Positions 1 through 13,257 of a stretch of DNA of 64,000 nucleotides are shown one piece after another. The notes below the pieces were generated by a model. That model saw nothing but the letters and a program-made list of their open reading frames with translations. It was not told where the DNA came from and did not search any database. The first letter of the stretch is position 1. Every line of letters starts with the position of its first letter. Made by a program: the position numbers and the translations under genes. The stretch comes from Anagrus nilaparvatae (taxonomy: Eukaryota > Arthropoda > Insecta > Hymenoptera > Mymaridae): assembly GCA_022575985.1 (NCBI GenBank), contig JAKSXM010000231.1, positions 5,272,501-5,336,500 on the forward strand. The letters run 5' to 3'.

Positions 1-1179
1 AATTGAATATCCCATAAACCTAAAAAATGTAAGTTTTTTGCACAAATAAGTAATTTTAAATGTTTTTTGGTATCATTTTTTTATTTTTCTATTGATTTTT
101 CCGTCATTTTTATTTTAGCCCCTTTTTTACCCCACTTACCCCTATTTTCGGAGCACTTGAAAGGGTTGTAAGTTAAATCTGACTTCAGTTTCGATAAGAG
201 CATGAAATTTAACTATAGACATGTAATTTAAAAGCCTCTATCTATACGGAAACTAGCCTCTATCTATACCTATTTTTTTTTTATTTTCCGTTTACGTCCG
301 CTTGGGCGTAAATGGGTTAAAGTAACTAGCGCGCCAACCCCCTCAGATCATATTTCTTGTTTAATCTTGTACAGTGAGGTTCAAATAATGAACTTTTTCC
401 ATGATTTTAATAAAACATTATTATTTTTATTTCTAAAATTTATCTCAAAAAAAAAATATTGCATTATTGTCAGAACCCTTTTCCTCCCTCAAAATAAATT
501 TTTCTTTTGTTCTGGACGGCAAAATTTTTTAATAGGATGACGAAATACTCGAATTAGTTTAATTTTCTATTAGTTTAAACATTTTTCATTAAAATTTATA
601 AATATTTTTACAGTTTATATTATTATAAATTAAAAAATTAATATTTACATTTGTCTACAAATTTGTATATAGTGCGCCGCTAACACTACAGAGCATCAAT
701 GAAACGACCAAATAGATAAAAATGACAAAATTTTTAGGAGATTGTATAATAAAATAATTATTGTATTTCTTATTTCCATATTTTTTTCACAAAATTTTAT
801 TAATAATTAAGTATTTTAAAAGATAATAAAAATTAGAACTAATGAAATAGATAATGAAAAAATCAGTGCAACCAATAATAACCTGAATTTATTAGAAGAA
901 AAATTATGTCACATGAGTTTCTTGGAACTTAAAAAATAGAAATAAAAAATTGTTTTCCATTTTCTTTACGTTTCAAGTCATTTGCAATCGTTTGAGCAAG
1001 AAAAAAAGATCCCTCTAGAAACAAACGGAATTCCACTAGTCTCAAGTGGATTCTTTTTTCAATGTAGAAAATATTGTAATTTGAAAAAAAATTATAATAA
1101 TATTTTAATAAAAAATTTGTAAACGTGGTTTAAAATAATTAACAATTATTTTTTACAGTGATAAAGAAAAAAAATTATT
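1..1179. other. Gene-free AT-rich stretch
   Basis: No open frame with recognisable protein content on either strand. The only structure I could identify is a decayed repeat at 951-1065, listed separately. The rest is AT-rich sequence with homopolymer tracts. Confidence 0.6.
951..1065. repeat. Decayed end of the CACTG foldback family
   Basis: Carries the subterminal text TACGTTTCAAGTCATTTGCA followed by a diverged inverted segment and TTTTTTCAATGTA. The same text lies inside the intact family members at 10068-12583 and 60070-60372. This copy is a remnant without clear target duplications. Confidence 0.55.
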
Positions 1180-1344
1180 TTGCCCTCCTAGGCGTAAAAC
1201 TTGTGTGTAAAGAATTTTCTGCACTCGTTCTACGCCTAGGAGGGTTAAAAATATTGTAAGCAGCATGGGCGAAATACTTTAGACACTAGCGTGAACACTA
1301 GCACGATCGCCAAAACTTTTACGCCCTTGATACTTAATATACTA
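1180..1344 (+). mobile_element. Short two-hairpin element, copy 1
   Basis: About 165 bp made of two adjacent inverted repeats. The first pairs GCCCTCCTAGGCGTA with its complement ending near 1245. The second is bounded by GGGCG (about 1267) and CGCCC (about 1324). The element ends in CTTGATACTTAATATACTA. A second copy lies in the opposite orientation at 13771-13982, inside a retroelement reading frame, which shows it is mobile. It encodes nothing and matches no superfamily I can name. Confidence 0.6.
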
Positions 1345-3017
1345 TTTTACAATAAAAAACATTTTTGTAAATAATAAGATATAAAAAAGCAGATAAAACT
1401 TTTGTAATTGTTATCTTCAAGTATATTTATTTTTTTATTTACTTTTCATAGTTTTAATTCTACTATACATAAAAATTGTAAACCTATAAAAAATTTATTT
1501 CTATTTGCTAAAGATTAAAAATTTTAAAATAATTATTTTGTAATTATATGAGTTAAAATAAAAAATCTATTTATTTATAATTTTTAATCTAATTTGACTT
1601 TCGTAATTATTATTTATATGGTATTTATAAAATTTAAAAGGTAATAAAGTATGACTGAATGCACAGATAATTAATGTTACTTTTCATTAAAGTATTATTA
1701 TTACTAATATTAATTTACCCCTAAAGCATCTGGACTATGAGAAGAAGGATTTATTTTTACCAAAGGGCGGACAAGAATACGAATAATTTTAAATTTTAAG
1801 TTTTTAAAAAAGAAATTCTATTTTTTGCAAAAGATTACTTTTTATTTGCCTCGCTTTTTGCTGTGAATAAAAAATAATTATGGGTCAATTATGAGCATAA
1901 TTCATATGGAATCAAATTTATTTAATTTAGTTGAATCTTAAACCAGATTGTTTAATTGAAAGTCTAAGTAGCATCACCTCATAGTCAACAAATTTTAATT
2001 TCGTGATGAAAATATTGAAAATTGTTTTTATTGAAAATGGAAAAAAAAATTATCTGCCGGGGCCAGTATATTCAGAAGGCTCACCACTTATAGTTTATTA
2101 AAAGTAAAGATAATTTTGTATGATAATTTTTATTCATTTTTTGAAATGAACTTAAAATGAAAAAAGATATTTTACGAAATTTAATTTCACGCAGTTCTTA
2201 TAAAGAATTTTTCTGAATAAACTGGATAATCTTGAGTATTGGAAGAGTACTGTTCTTTTAAGGAGGTTGACTGCATATTGTAAAACATATACAATTTGTC
2301 TAAAACTTGGCCAGATTTAATTATTTACCATCTGAAATCACCCTGCAAAATCTGATACTGAAAATCCTGAAATACCCATAATAGCTCGTAAATTTTACTT
2401 TCTCAACAAGATCACATTTTCTTATCCTGCAAAAGTTACATTTTTTCACATGAATTGGATTTCATAGAAGTAAAATTTAAGTAATATTTTTATTGTTCCA
2501 CAGCTTTTTTTTTTCTTGTTCAGTAATTTAGTGTATATTAAAATGATTGTTATAAAGTTTAATTGGTTACTACATTTTAAATCATGTTTTTCTAATATTA
2601 TAGATATTATTGATAAGGCCTATACGAAAGATACGCACGAAAATAGGCAAAACGTCTAATAAAAAGATCACACCCATGATAAAAAACTAATTGTTTTTTC
2701 AACCTGCTCAGTATTGGTCATTAATAAACAACTAAATTAATAAATGATTTTTTTATATTTTGATATTTGATAGCGAAGCTAAATAAATTTATAAATATGT
2801 ATGACGATGACTTGATTTAATAAAATGGGACCATAAGATAAAGCAATAAAAGAACATAAAACGTCAAAGACTTTATAATCTAAAACATAGAAATAAGATT
2901 TAAATTTATCATGTTATCTATAAAATTAGATAACATGGATATACTTGGAAAAGGTTATAATTTCATTATTATTAAGATAACACAATTTCAGATTTAAAAA
3001 TATATAAATGTAGTTAA
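1345..3017. other. Gene-free AT-rich stretch
   Basis: I see no coding frame, RNA gene or long repeat. A 10-bp-arm hairpin at about 2910-2938 (CATGTTATCT and complement) is the only local structure and is probably chance in sequence of this composition. Confidence 0.5.
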
Positions 3018-3378
3018 GGCCCTTTCTACACCAACACATAATCATGTTTTATGATAATCGTGTTTGTTGGATATTTTGTGGTATAGCTGGGATATTCGAA
3101 ATTAAAGTTATTACAACATGGCGCCACTAGTAGTGTTCGTAAATATTTTTAATAAAAATTAAACAAGAAAATGTTATTAAATGATTTTTTAACATAGATT
3201 AAGTTATTTATTATAAAAATTATACACAATTTATGTAAGTAATAAGTTTTTAATGAGTTATAATCAATTTAAATATGTAATTTTGAGGTTATGTTTTTAG
3301 TACGGTGTAGCTGGAAAAAAAATATCCAACAAACACGATTATCATAAAACATGATTATGTGCTGGTGTAGAAAGGGCC
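3018..3378. mobile_element. Harbinger-like MITE with TAA duplications
   Basis: 361 bp with inverted ends of about 60 bp beginning GGCCCTTTCTACACCA, flanked on both sides by TAA (3015-3017 and 3379-3381). A 3-bp TWA duplication with GGCC-starting ends is typical of PIF/Harbinger MITEs. The inner arm contains ATCATGTTTTATGATAATCG. It has no coding capacity. A diverged relative lies at 8396-8593. Confidence 0.75.
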
Positions 3379-5211
3379 TAACTCTATTAATAAAACAATT
3401 ACAGTTGATATTGAGCAGTGATAGACTAAGTAATTAGTGAATTTGATCAATACTTAATCAAAACAAAATCTTAATCAATTTTTAATAGTACAAAAAACAT
3501 ATCAATAACGTAAGTTTAATTTATAAAATCATAATATCATGTAGATTTGCTTCACCCTGTTTATTAACTTAAATTTGATTTAGATAAAATACGTTTCATC
3601 AAATTTTTTATTTTATACATAAAATATCAATCAGGAAAAATTGTGAATGAAATAAGAAAATTTTTTTTCTATTTTTAGATAAAAAATATAGCTTTAACTT
3701 TTCGAGAAATTAATTTAAGAGTTATTGAAATTTAAAATTTTTTACGGATGAAGATATTTTCAGAGCCACTCCTTTTTTTCAGAATTAACTTAAATATCCG
3801 TCATTAAATTTATTTTCGATGAAAAACTTTCATAATCAAAATATAAATTTACTATCACCGTAATTTACATTTCCTTATATTTTAAGTTAAAATAATTCTT
3901 AACTATTTTTTTATAATCAAATTTTTTATAGTCCGAGTTATAGTATTTGAATGATAAAATGAGTTTTTACGGATTCATTAGTATCGAAAATCAGGTATTA
4001 TTATTTTTTATTATATTGAAAGCATAATTATTATTTCTATAAGAATATGGTAATTTATTAAATTTTCTATTAACGCCGATAAAATGTATGTGAATCTAAA
4101 TTATTTGATTTATTTATCGAAAATATAAAAAAATATAAATATATTTATTCATTTTTATACTTTTTTTAAAGAATGGTAAATCGGTAGTTCTTAGCTATTT
4201 TCACCCAAGTCTGAGGTCGATGTCTTGGATTTAAAAAATACCAATTGTATTGTGTTTGGTATGTAAAAATATGGTTAATGGCCAATTTTTAAAGCTCTAG
4301 GTGGCTTGGTTGCGATTTGGCAGCTGTTTTTCCAATTTTGATTTGGTCGAATTCTCAGCCACCCGTTTGCTTTTTATTTTCTGGACGCCCTAAATAAGCC
4401 TAAAAAATATTTTCTATGAAAAAAAGGGGGAGCCAAAAAATATCGAAAAATAAAAAATAAGACACACTCTAATGTATATATATGTATACTAAGGGCCCCC
4501 CTGCGCGCTTCGCGCGCCAACTCCCGTAGAGTGATTGAGGGTAATGTGAAGTTTTACATTATGAATTATGATTCGTGATATAATTTCGTATTAGTTTGAG
4601 GAACTTTTGTATAGTTTCAAATATAATACTAGAATAGCCGCGCACTTAGCGTGCTCAGAATAACTACTTTTTAAAATGATTTCCTTATCAAATTAATTTA
4701 TTTAAAATAATACTAGAATTTATTTCAAAATTTTATATTCTAAAAATGTACACTGATAAATTACTATCATGTTTTTACTCTGAGGTATTCTTAATTTTAT
4801 AATACAGTTAGTATTTTATCTTATAAATATGTTACTCTTTTACAAATAACATACTTAGTTATTTTATCATACGAAATTGATTTGGTGTTTTATTCTCGAA
4901 AAACGGTTTTCATTTTTCGTTTTTTTTACTAAATTTGGAAATAGATTTTAAAGATTTATTTTTGTCCTGCCATTGCAATTTTTATTCAAGAGATAATTTT
5001 TGAATAAATTTTATCTCGAAAATTGAATCTAATTTTCATGTTGCTAATATGAGGATGATCAAAATGTGCTCATTTTAAATCGAATAATTTAAACAACTAT
5101 AAATAGTCATTTTTAATTATCAGAATATTGTTCTTTGAAATCTAGTATTACTCTGAAAGTTTGCCAGTACATAAATTTTATTCTAGATATTTGGTTCATA
5201 TTTCTTTTAAT
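3379..5211. other. Gene-free stretch with one GC-rich palindrome
   Basis: No gene is seen. Near 4492-4525 an isolated GC-rich patch contains GCGCGCTTCGCGCGC, a short perfect palindrome in otherwise AT-rich DNA. It may be the edge of an old transposon, but I could not find a partner end. Confidence 0.45.
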
Positions 5212-7011
5212 CAGTGATTTTTTTAACGTGCAGTTCTACACAAAAAGTGCAGTTCTGAAAAAATTTGTGCAGTACTAAAACCTAGTTTGTGCAGTTCTAA
5301 AATATAAATTTTTTAAACTGATTGAAATATATAACAACCTTTACGACGAGCAATTTGGTTATTATATATATTATTTCAATCAGTTTAAATACTCTCCTTA
5401 TTATAGAGCGATAAAAATTTTATTTGAATATTTATTATTCAATACTTATTATTTATAAATTTAAAAAATTTTTTTTACAAAATATTTTATTTTCTAAAAA
5501 AAATGAATTTTATACTGTATAAAATAGCAAAATACTAAATAACTACAAAATACGACAATGTTATAAAATAGAATTTTTTCGTAATTTTTAATACAAAGGT
5601 GCAACCTCGACAGCTAACCAAAATACTTCCAATTGGTGTCATTTTTTTGGTATAAGTGTCACCATTCATTTACCATACACCACAATTATTTGTTGTCAAT
5701 TCTCTCATTGGTAATTTTTGGAAAAACAGCTTTTTTAGAATTTCATGGGATCTGACCCCAATTATTATTTTTTTATGTTGATTGAAATATGTTTCTCAAT
5801 ACTCAAGAAAATTTTGGACATATTCCTAGGTGGTAAACTACCACAAATGCGGCTGAGAAACAAATAACAGAAATATCCTTTCACAGTTTCCAAGCATTTT
5901 TAGAACCTTGGAAGGGCATTACCCCGAATTTTTTTTTACGATATTAACCTAATTACGTAGTATAGTATAGTTGGGGTCAGATCCCATGAAATTCTAAAAA
6001 AGATGTTTTTCCCCAAATGAACAATCTTTAATCGATTTATTTTGACCAAGTTAACCCCCTTAAAATGGGCCCTAAAAATTTTTGGGAGTTTTGGCACATG
6101 ATAAGAGCAATATTATAAAAAAAATTCGGGGCAAAACTCTGCCATAGTTCTAAAAAAGCTTTGAAACTCAAAACGATATTTATGTAATTTGTATCGCAGC
6201 CGCATTTGAGGTACTTTACCACCCCAGGTATCAGTCCAAAATTTTTCTGAGTGTTGAAAAACATTTTTTAATCAACCCAAGAAATTAATAGTTTGGGAAG
6301 ATCTCATCTAATGATCTCAAAATTCTTTGAAATGCGAGCATGATTTTTTATTGTATCTTTTCATTGATTTATTGGTTTTTATCTGTTTTTATCGGCTGTT
6401 TATTTAATTTTTTGATTTTTTTACTATATTTATTTATTATATATACTTTTTAGCTGATTTGAGATAAATAAAAAATTTCGTTCATCGAACGGTCGAAACT
6501 TCAGCTACATTTAAAAAGGGATATCTTAGAAACTATCTAATGAAAAAAGACGTAAATTGGTATCCTTATGTAAAATTTTCCCCTAAATCCGAATTTCAGT
6601 CAAATTTTCATTTGGTCCCGTAACTTGGCGGGAAATTTAAAATTTTTGAAAAATGATTTTTTAGGAATCGCTATTTTTCAGTTTTAGACTCTAAAAAAAA
6701 TTTTTGGCTCAAAAGCTAAAAATTAGGAAAATAATTATTTTTTTATATATACTTTCGACCAAACATATAATACTTTGGAATACATTCTGAGACTCGAAAA
6801 TCCAAACTGTATGTACTTCACAAATATTGACCCATTTACATGTTCAATAAATTTAATAAAAATTAATTTTTGAGGTACTTTTTCAAAATTTAAAGAGATA
6901 ATATTTTGTAAATAAATAAGCATAATTAGTATTCCCCCCCCTCTTTTTACCCTTTCCCCCTCCCCTTTTTGTGATTTGTGCAGTTCTAAAATTTCCTTAA
7001 AAAAAACACTG
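5212..7011. mobile_element. Non-autonomous hAT-like element
   Basis: 1800 bp bounded by CAGTGATTTTTTTAA on the left and its near complement TTAAAAAAAACACTG on the right, with perfect 8-bp duplications CTTTTAAT (5204-5211 and 7012-7019). CAGTG ends plus an 8-bp duplication fit the hAT superfamily. Near the left end GTGCAGTTCTA recurs about four times (5229-5301) and once near the right end (about 6978), as expected of subterminal transposase-binding repeats. The interior has no transposase. It contains a nested palindrome (5731-6001) and segments also found in the foldback at 19861-22154. Confidence 0.8.
5731..6001. repeat. Inverted repeat nested in the hAT-like element
   Basis: 31-bp arms at 5731-5761 and 5971-6001 with the core TTTCATGGGATCTGACCCCA and its complement. 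A partial, rearranged relative of the interior lies at about 6100-6310 in opposite orientation. Probably an older MITE carried along by the larger element. Confidence 0.6.
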
Positions 7012-7019
7012 CTTTTAAT

Positions 7020-8395
7020 CAAACAGGTTTTGTAATTATTCCCTTAATAGATATTATTCTATTAAGTAACTAACCCAAATTAGTCCTTAAGACTTGTCGA
7101 ATTCTTAAGTCACTAAATCCAGATTATTTTTAGTCTTTAACTCGAAATTATTTTATTTCCTTGAACTTAATTATTCAAAGTTGCAAACTTGAATTATTAT
7201 ATGTTCCTAAATCAATGTTCTTCCGAGTTTTCTTCTAAATCCATTCACTCTTCCTTCTTTAGGGATTATCCATGTATTACGTGAGATAATTTTTGGAGTT
7301 TTTTAACCTTCCCCACTCTCTTGTAGAAGAAAAAATAAGATTTTAGCATAACCCCCTCCCCCAATTGCTATTTCAAAATCGAAAAATTTCACTAATTATC
7401 GGTATAACTTTTCCCTATGTAAAAATATACAAACCCATATTAATCCCAGGTAAAAGTATATGGAATTCTCTGTCTCAACCCCCAGTTTGAAGTTATTTGA
7501 AGTGATGGGTTTTGAGTTATGAGCTAGAGCCGGAACCGCTCACATTTTCTAATTTTCCGACTTTCCATATGAAAATTTAAAAAAAAAGTTTAGAAATTCG
7601 GATAACCAGGTAAATTTACGGTCGAAATCGGTTTTAAAATAATTTTTTTAAAAATTTCTTCATGCTTTTATATAATAAAGCCAAATTTGGTGGCTGAGAG
7701 CTTTAAAATTGGTCCAAATTTTCAAAAACTCAAAGAGATGGTTAGAAGCAATTTTACGACGTAAAATTTGGGGATTGAGGACATTTTATATGTATAATCA
7801 TTTCTGTACAAAGTTACAGCTAAATCGAAAGACCCCATCTGCAAGTCAACGTACGTTTCACATGGAATCATCCTATAGAAATAATAAAATGTGATTATTC
7901 TATTTAAAATCTTAGAATACGCATAGAGAAACAGTTAAATATGTGTTTTAATGTATTTTCAAATACAAATAAACTTTAATAAACAAATGAATTTTATTTT
8001 TGTTAAAATTATTTAATTTAAATAAAAACTAATAATTCGTAAATTTTTTATTTTATTAAAAATCTTAATTTATCGTTTTTTCTGAAAGCGCAGCAGTTCC
8101 GACGATTTCTCGGGTATTTTCTGCACTTAAAAAATATATATTTTAAGGGGGTAATATCAGTTTTTATCACCATTTTGGACCTCCTAAACTGGTCATTCAG
8201 GCCACCTGTGTTTACATTTTATTTAGAACAGAAAAATGAGATCTTGGCTCTTAAAAAGAAAATTATGATAAATAAAAAATTGTTTTCCTTTTCTTATCTA
8301 CAATCGAAATTTTAGTAATAGATATTTTATATCATAAGAAATTTTAATGTTAACGATATTACTTATTTTCACGGATAATATTATATATTGATTTA
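7020..8395. other. Gene-free repeat-derived stretch
   Basis: No gene. At 7264-7310 a segment containing TTATCCATGTATTACGTGAG followed by C-rich runs resembles a transposon terminus common in arthropod genomes. I could not find the other end. Segments around 7030-7230 repeat short CTAAGTCC-like phrases related to the family at 23446-23762. Confidence 0.4.
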
Positions 8396-8593
8396 TCCGT
8401 TTCTACACCAGCGCTTTATCACCTTTTATGATAATCATGTCTGTTAGACATTTATTGGTATAGCTGGCATAATTATGTCTTTAAGATATAATTATGCCGG
8501 CTATACCAAGTTACAGTATCTTTTGGCTATACCAAAAAAGTCTAGCAGACATGATTATCATAAAAAATGATTATGTGCTGGTGTAAAAATGCC
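8396..8593. mobile_element. Diverged Harbinger-like MITE
   Basis: About 198 bp with inverted ends sharing TTCTACACCAGC and ATGATAATCATGTCTG with the element at 3018-3378. The centre is a second palindrome around GGCATAATTATG and its complement. The right flank is TAA; the left flank is mutated. Confidence 0.6.
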
Positions 8594-8693
8594 TAATTTT
8601 GATAAGATATTTATCTTTTATTTTATTTATACATTTTTAAATCAATGTCTACACAAAAACTTAAATATTATCTCTTGGGATTCAAACATTTTT

Positions 8694-8960
8694 GTGTATG
8701 GGTAATTCCATGGATAAAAAGCACAAAATGGAACGTGAAGTTTCGAAAATAAAAAATTTTGTTTTTTTTTTCGAAAAAACTACTTTAAATTAGATGATTA
8801 ACCGAATCTGAAGGTTTTTATAAATTTTTAAGGGTGTTATGTAGTCTTAAAGGTTGACACTAAAATTTAACCTCTAAGACACCATTTTTGAAAACTCTTC
8901 ACAAAACCTTAAAAAAAAAGGTAAAATTTGATGGGAAAATAGAATTTTCATTCAGATTTT
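8694..8960 (+). repeat. Left member of a distant inverted repeat pair
   Basis: Begins GGGTAATTCCATGGATAAAA and contains the phrase TCGAAAAAACTACTTTAAAT. A diverged inverted copy lies at 15230-15507. Either the ends of one old large element or two copies of a MITE arm in opposite orientation. Confidence 0.5.
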
Positions 8961-10067
8961 ATCCACGTCGAGTCGTTTATCGGAAAATTTAAATTTGTAT
9001 TTGTTTTAACCTTATATTTAAGTGGAGACAGTCAAAAGGTTTCTCACTGAAAAAAATTTTTTATCTTGAAATTTTTTCAGAAGTACATATACCGTATTGG
9101 AGCCAGTTTTCAAACGTATTGGATTTCGATCAAATGCACACAAATTAGCGTTTATAAAAAAAGTATGCATCATTTATCTAAAACCGAGTTTTATTATGCA
9201 ACTATAAACCCTAAAGAACTTATTTCTACCTTACCAATGTTAAAAAACAACTTAAATTAATAAAAAAAAATAAGAAAAATGCCCTCTTGTACAACCTTAG
9301 GAGATTTTCCTCATCGTTTTCACCAAATCTCGTGTGTTATTAAAATCGAGTTTTAGGGATACCTACTCTATGCCAAATACTGAAAATGCTTTTAATTACG
9401 TTCTGAGGCTTTAATAAATGAAGGGAAAGGGTTTAATTGACTTATTTATTACAAAATTATTTTAAATTCACTGATCGGTATTTGAATACTACCCTTTCTT
9501 ATACATATAGGTATTTTCGATATTTTCAATAACATTACACTTTGTTTTTATTTAAACTATATTTTTTTAATTATAATACATTAAATTTGTCATAATTACA
9601 TTGATTATACTATATTTCACAACAATTGACAAAATATTTACTAAATTTTCACATAAAAACACAATTTTAAGTATTTATATACTTATGTATCACTTTTATT
9701 TCAACACCTTGAACTTGCAATAAACGCTTCGATATGTATAAAAAATACCTACACACACTTTAAATTAAAAAAAAATCTTTATTTTAATATAAAAAATACT
9801 TTAAAATTATATATTCTATAACAATGAAAAGTCCCGTGCGAACTAAAATAGGTCATTGACACCGCTGGTTGCTTACACACGGCGTCTATTTTGTTTCCTT
9901 GAATTTTAAAAACATTATACATATCAACTATTTTCTTTCATTAATTAAAATTAAAAAGTAAATTTTAATAAAAAAATGTTTAAAATACATGATTATACAA
10001 GTGTGTAGTTCATATTATACAAAAAAACAACAAAAAAGAGAGTGAAAAGGAAGTTAAGAAGTAGGTA
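8961..10067. other. Gene-free AT-rich stretch
   Basis: No gene. A segment at about 9071-9115 containing ATACCGTATTGGAGCC is an inverted, diverged match to 12925-12972, so the foldback at 10068-12583 may sit inside an older element spanning roughly 9070-12972. The rest is unremarkable AT-rich sequence. Confidence 0.4.
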
Positions 10068-12583
10068 CACTGAAAAAAAATTCCGCTTGCCGCAAGCGGA
10101 ATTTTTCCGCTTGCCGCAAGCGGATTTTTCCACTTGCCGCAAGCGGAATTCCGCTTGACGCAAGCGGATTTTTTTTTTTTTTTTAAACCATTGCAAATGG
10201 CTTGAAACGTAAAAAAAAACCTTAAAAATATTATTTTTTTGAACTTAAAACTTCATAAAACTGAATTTTAAATCTCAAAAGTTAAAAAAATCTTTTTAAA
10301 AATAAAGATTACTTATTTAGCTTTTAAAACTTTTTTAAGTGGAATTATTATTGAAAGGTAATAATAAAAGGTTGAATAAAATATATTTCATTAATTACTA
10401 GCTTCAGAAATTACCGAAAACAGCTGAAAACAACTCCAAACCTAAATTATCCAATTTTGGATCATTTTTAAAATAACCAAATCAGTCTCGTTTTTAAAGA
10501 TTTTGTTTATTACTAATTTTTTTACAGATTTTTTATTATTTACTTTAATTTTATATATTCTGAAGTAATATCTTTGTTGAAAATAATTTTTCTTTTAATT
10601 TATTTTAACGTCTTAGAGCAGTTCAAATGTTAAATATTTGGGTTTTTGAAAAATTCATGGACTTGAGATTTTTCTAGCAGATTCAAATGATGTTATAAAC
10701 TGGACTAAAAGGTATATTCCCAAGCAATTTTTCCCGTACAATTCAAACTCACTATTTATTTTAACATTTTACTACGCTTTACAGGAGAAACAAGAGGAGA
10801 AAAATTCATTTATTTAGTTTTTTAGGGTACCAATTTTTAAAAGTTTCGCAGTCTTCAAGGAAAAATTTTCTGAATAATATTTGGAAGAGTTACTTATAAT
10901 ATTTCCTCGGAAATTCGATGAAACCACTAGTTTTTTTATCTGTTGTTTTCCTTAGCCATAAAATCTTTTGTTTCTATTTTTACTGGTTTTGTCCAATCTT
11001 ATATATTTTGCATTGGTAGCCCATTTGAGCTTAAAGGGTTTGAAATATTTAAAATTACCTTTAATAAATAAATAGTCAGGGAAAAATCACTCGAAAAAAT
11101 GCTAAAACTTTTTGTTTTTTAATAAACGAGTTATCGTTAATTAAAGATTTTGCAATAATTCTCCTACAATCTCAATTACACGTTACTTGAAGCACAATAA
11201 CTTAAAAATTTGATAAGTCAGTGAATTTTCATCTTCAGACGAAACGATTTCGCATTTTTTTAAGTAGTTTTTTCCTATCTATTTATTTATTAAAGATAAT
11301 TTTAAATATTTCAAACTCTTTAGGTTCAAATGGGGTACTAATGCAAATATATAAGATTGGACAAAGCCAGTAAAAATAGAAACTAAAGATTTTATGGCAA
11401 AGGAAAACCCCAGATAAAAAAACTATAGTGCTTTCAACGAAATCTCGAGGAAAAAATATATAAGTAATTCTTGCAAATATTATTCAGAAAATTTTTTCTT
11501 GAAGACTGCAAAACTTTTAAAAATTGGTCCCCTCATAACTGGTACCCTAAAAAACTTAAAAAATGAATTTTTCTCCTGCAAAGCATATTAAAATATTAAA
11601 ATAAATAGGGAGTTCGAATTCTACTAGAATTAAAAATTACTAGGGAATACGTTTTTTAGTCCAATCTATAACATCATTTGAATCTGCTAGAAAAATCCTA
11701 AGGGTAGCGATCTTATTCAACACGAAAAAAATTGAACACAAGACTAAAACACCCAAAACTCAACACGCATTATTTTTTAACACTATTTTTTCCACACCAT
11801 TTAAATCCAACACAAATTTTTTTGACACGTATTATTCGACACAAAAATTTTTTATGCAAATCGTGTAAAAACTAATTAAATTTTAGTTTTTTGTTTTGAA
11901 TTTGTGTCAAATAAAATGAGCTGAACATTTTGTGTTTAATTTAATTCGTGTGCAATAATTAGTGTAAATAATATTATGTGTTGAGTTTTGTATGTTTTAA
12001 TTTAGGTGTTTAAAAGTTATGTGTTCAATTTTTTTTTGTGTCGAGTAAGATCGCTACCATCGCAAGTCTATGAATTTTTAAAAAAACCAATATTTAACTG
12101 TTCTAAGACGCTTAAAATTAAAAGAAAAATTATTTTTAACAGAAAAATAATACTTTAAAATATGTACAATTAAAGTAAATAATAAAAAAATCTGTAAAAA
12201 AATTAGTAATAAACAAAATCATTAAAAACAAGACTGATTTGGTTATTTTAAAAATGATCCAAAATTGGTTAATTTAGGTTTTGAGTTGTTTTCAGCTGTT
12301 TTCGGTAATTTCTGAAGCTAGTAATTAATGAAATATATTTTATTTAACCTTTTATTATTACCTTTCAATAATAATTCCACTTAAAAAAGTTTTAAAAGCT
12401 AAATAAGTAATCTTTATTTTTAAAAAGATTTTTTTAACTTTTGAGCTTTAAAATTCAATTTTATGAAGTTTTAAGTTCAAAAAAATAATATTTTTAAGGT
12501 TTTTTTTTACGTTTCAAGCCATTTGCAATGGTTTAAACAAAAAAAAAAATTCCGCTTGCCGCAAGCGGATTTTTTTTTCAGTG
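10068..12583. mobile_element. Giant foldback element with TA duplications
   Basis: 2516-bp palindrome with arms of about 1.0 kb (left about 10068-11110, right about 11250-12583) and a short unmatched centre. Ends are CACTGAAAAAAAATTCCGCT and its complement, flanked by TA (10066-10067 and 12584-12585), as in Tc1/mariner-like MITEs. The left end has several CCGCTTGCCGCAAGCGG blocks, each palindromic itself, and the right end has one. The right arm is interrupted by a MITE (11703-12058). No transposase is encoded; an open frame over the left-end blocks (9993-10196, minus) is an artefact. Confidence 0.8.
11703..12058. mobile_element. 356-bp MITE inside the foldback right arm
   Basis: Ends are GGTAGCGATCTTATTCAACA and a near complement. 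Flanks are ATCCTAAG (11695-11702) and ATCGCAAG (12059-12066). The mirrored left arm preserves the unoccupied site as ATCTCAAG on the complementary strand, so these are an 8-bp duplication with later mutations, pointing to hAT or a related superfamily. The interior is also inverted-repeat-like with recurring AACACAAA phrases. The element at 45897-46254 is similar in size and text. Confidence 0.75.
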
Positions 12584-13257
12584 TATAGTTATATACTGTG
12601 GTTATATACCTATAAGAATCCTATTAAAACGCGCGCGATTTAAACTTAGTTTTAGCGATTTTTAAATTATCGAAAATTAATTCGATCAAAATAATACTAT
12701 TATCAAAAATAGAATTTGCATTATCGAAATTACCTTACCATGCACACTTGTAATAAATGTAAAATATTAATTATCCATCAATAAATTTGATATTTTTTTA
12801 ATTAGCATAATAAAATATAGGATTTCCCTGATCAAATGCAACAAAATTTAACACCAATTATTAATTTTAAAGTATATTTTTCAATAAATAAAGATACAGC
12901 TAGGTATAAGAAAGTGACTTCTGATCGAAAACCGGCTCCTATACGGTATATCCCTGCTGAAAAAAATTTTCCGAGTTTAATTTTTGTTAAAAGAGAGTAA
13001 TGCTGATTTTAGTGATTTTGAACTTTTTGAGGTTTTGACTTGATAGTTATTTTGCTGATGCCACTCATAGTTACGTGACCAAATGAAAACCTGACCAAAA
13101 ATTTGAATTCTGCGGGAAATTTCACTAGGGGATGTTAATTTTGGTATCATTAGAATGATACATCTCAATTTCACAAACTAATTAAAATAGTAAATAAATA
13201 AATTATTCGATGATTTCCAGCTATATACTCTTTTTATTTTATAAAAAATAAAAATAC
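12584..13257. other. Gene-free stretch between foldback and retroelement
   Basis: AT-rich, no gene. Contains the right partner (12925-12972, GGCTCCTATACGGTATAT) of the inverted pair that begins near 9071. Confidence 0.45.

Noticed and set aside
9993..10196. Frame with repeated RLRQ/CGKR peptides
   Set aside because: It is the translation of the palindromic CCGCTTGC blocks of the foldback end and upstream AT-rich DNA.
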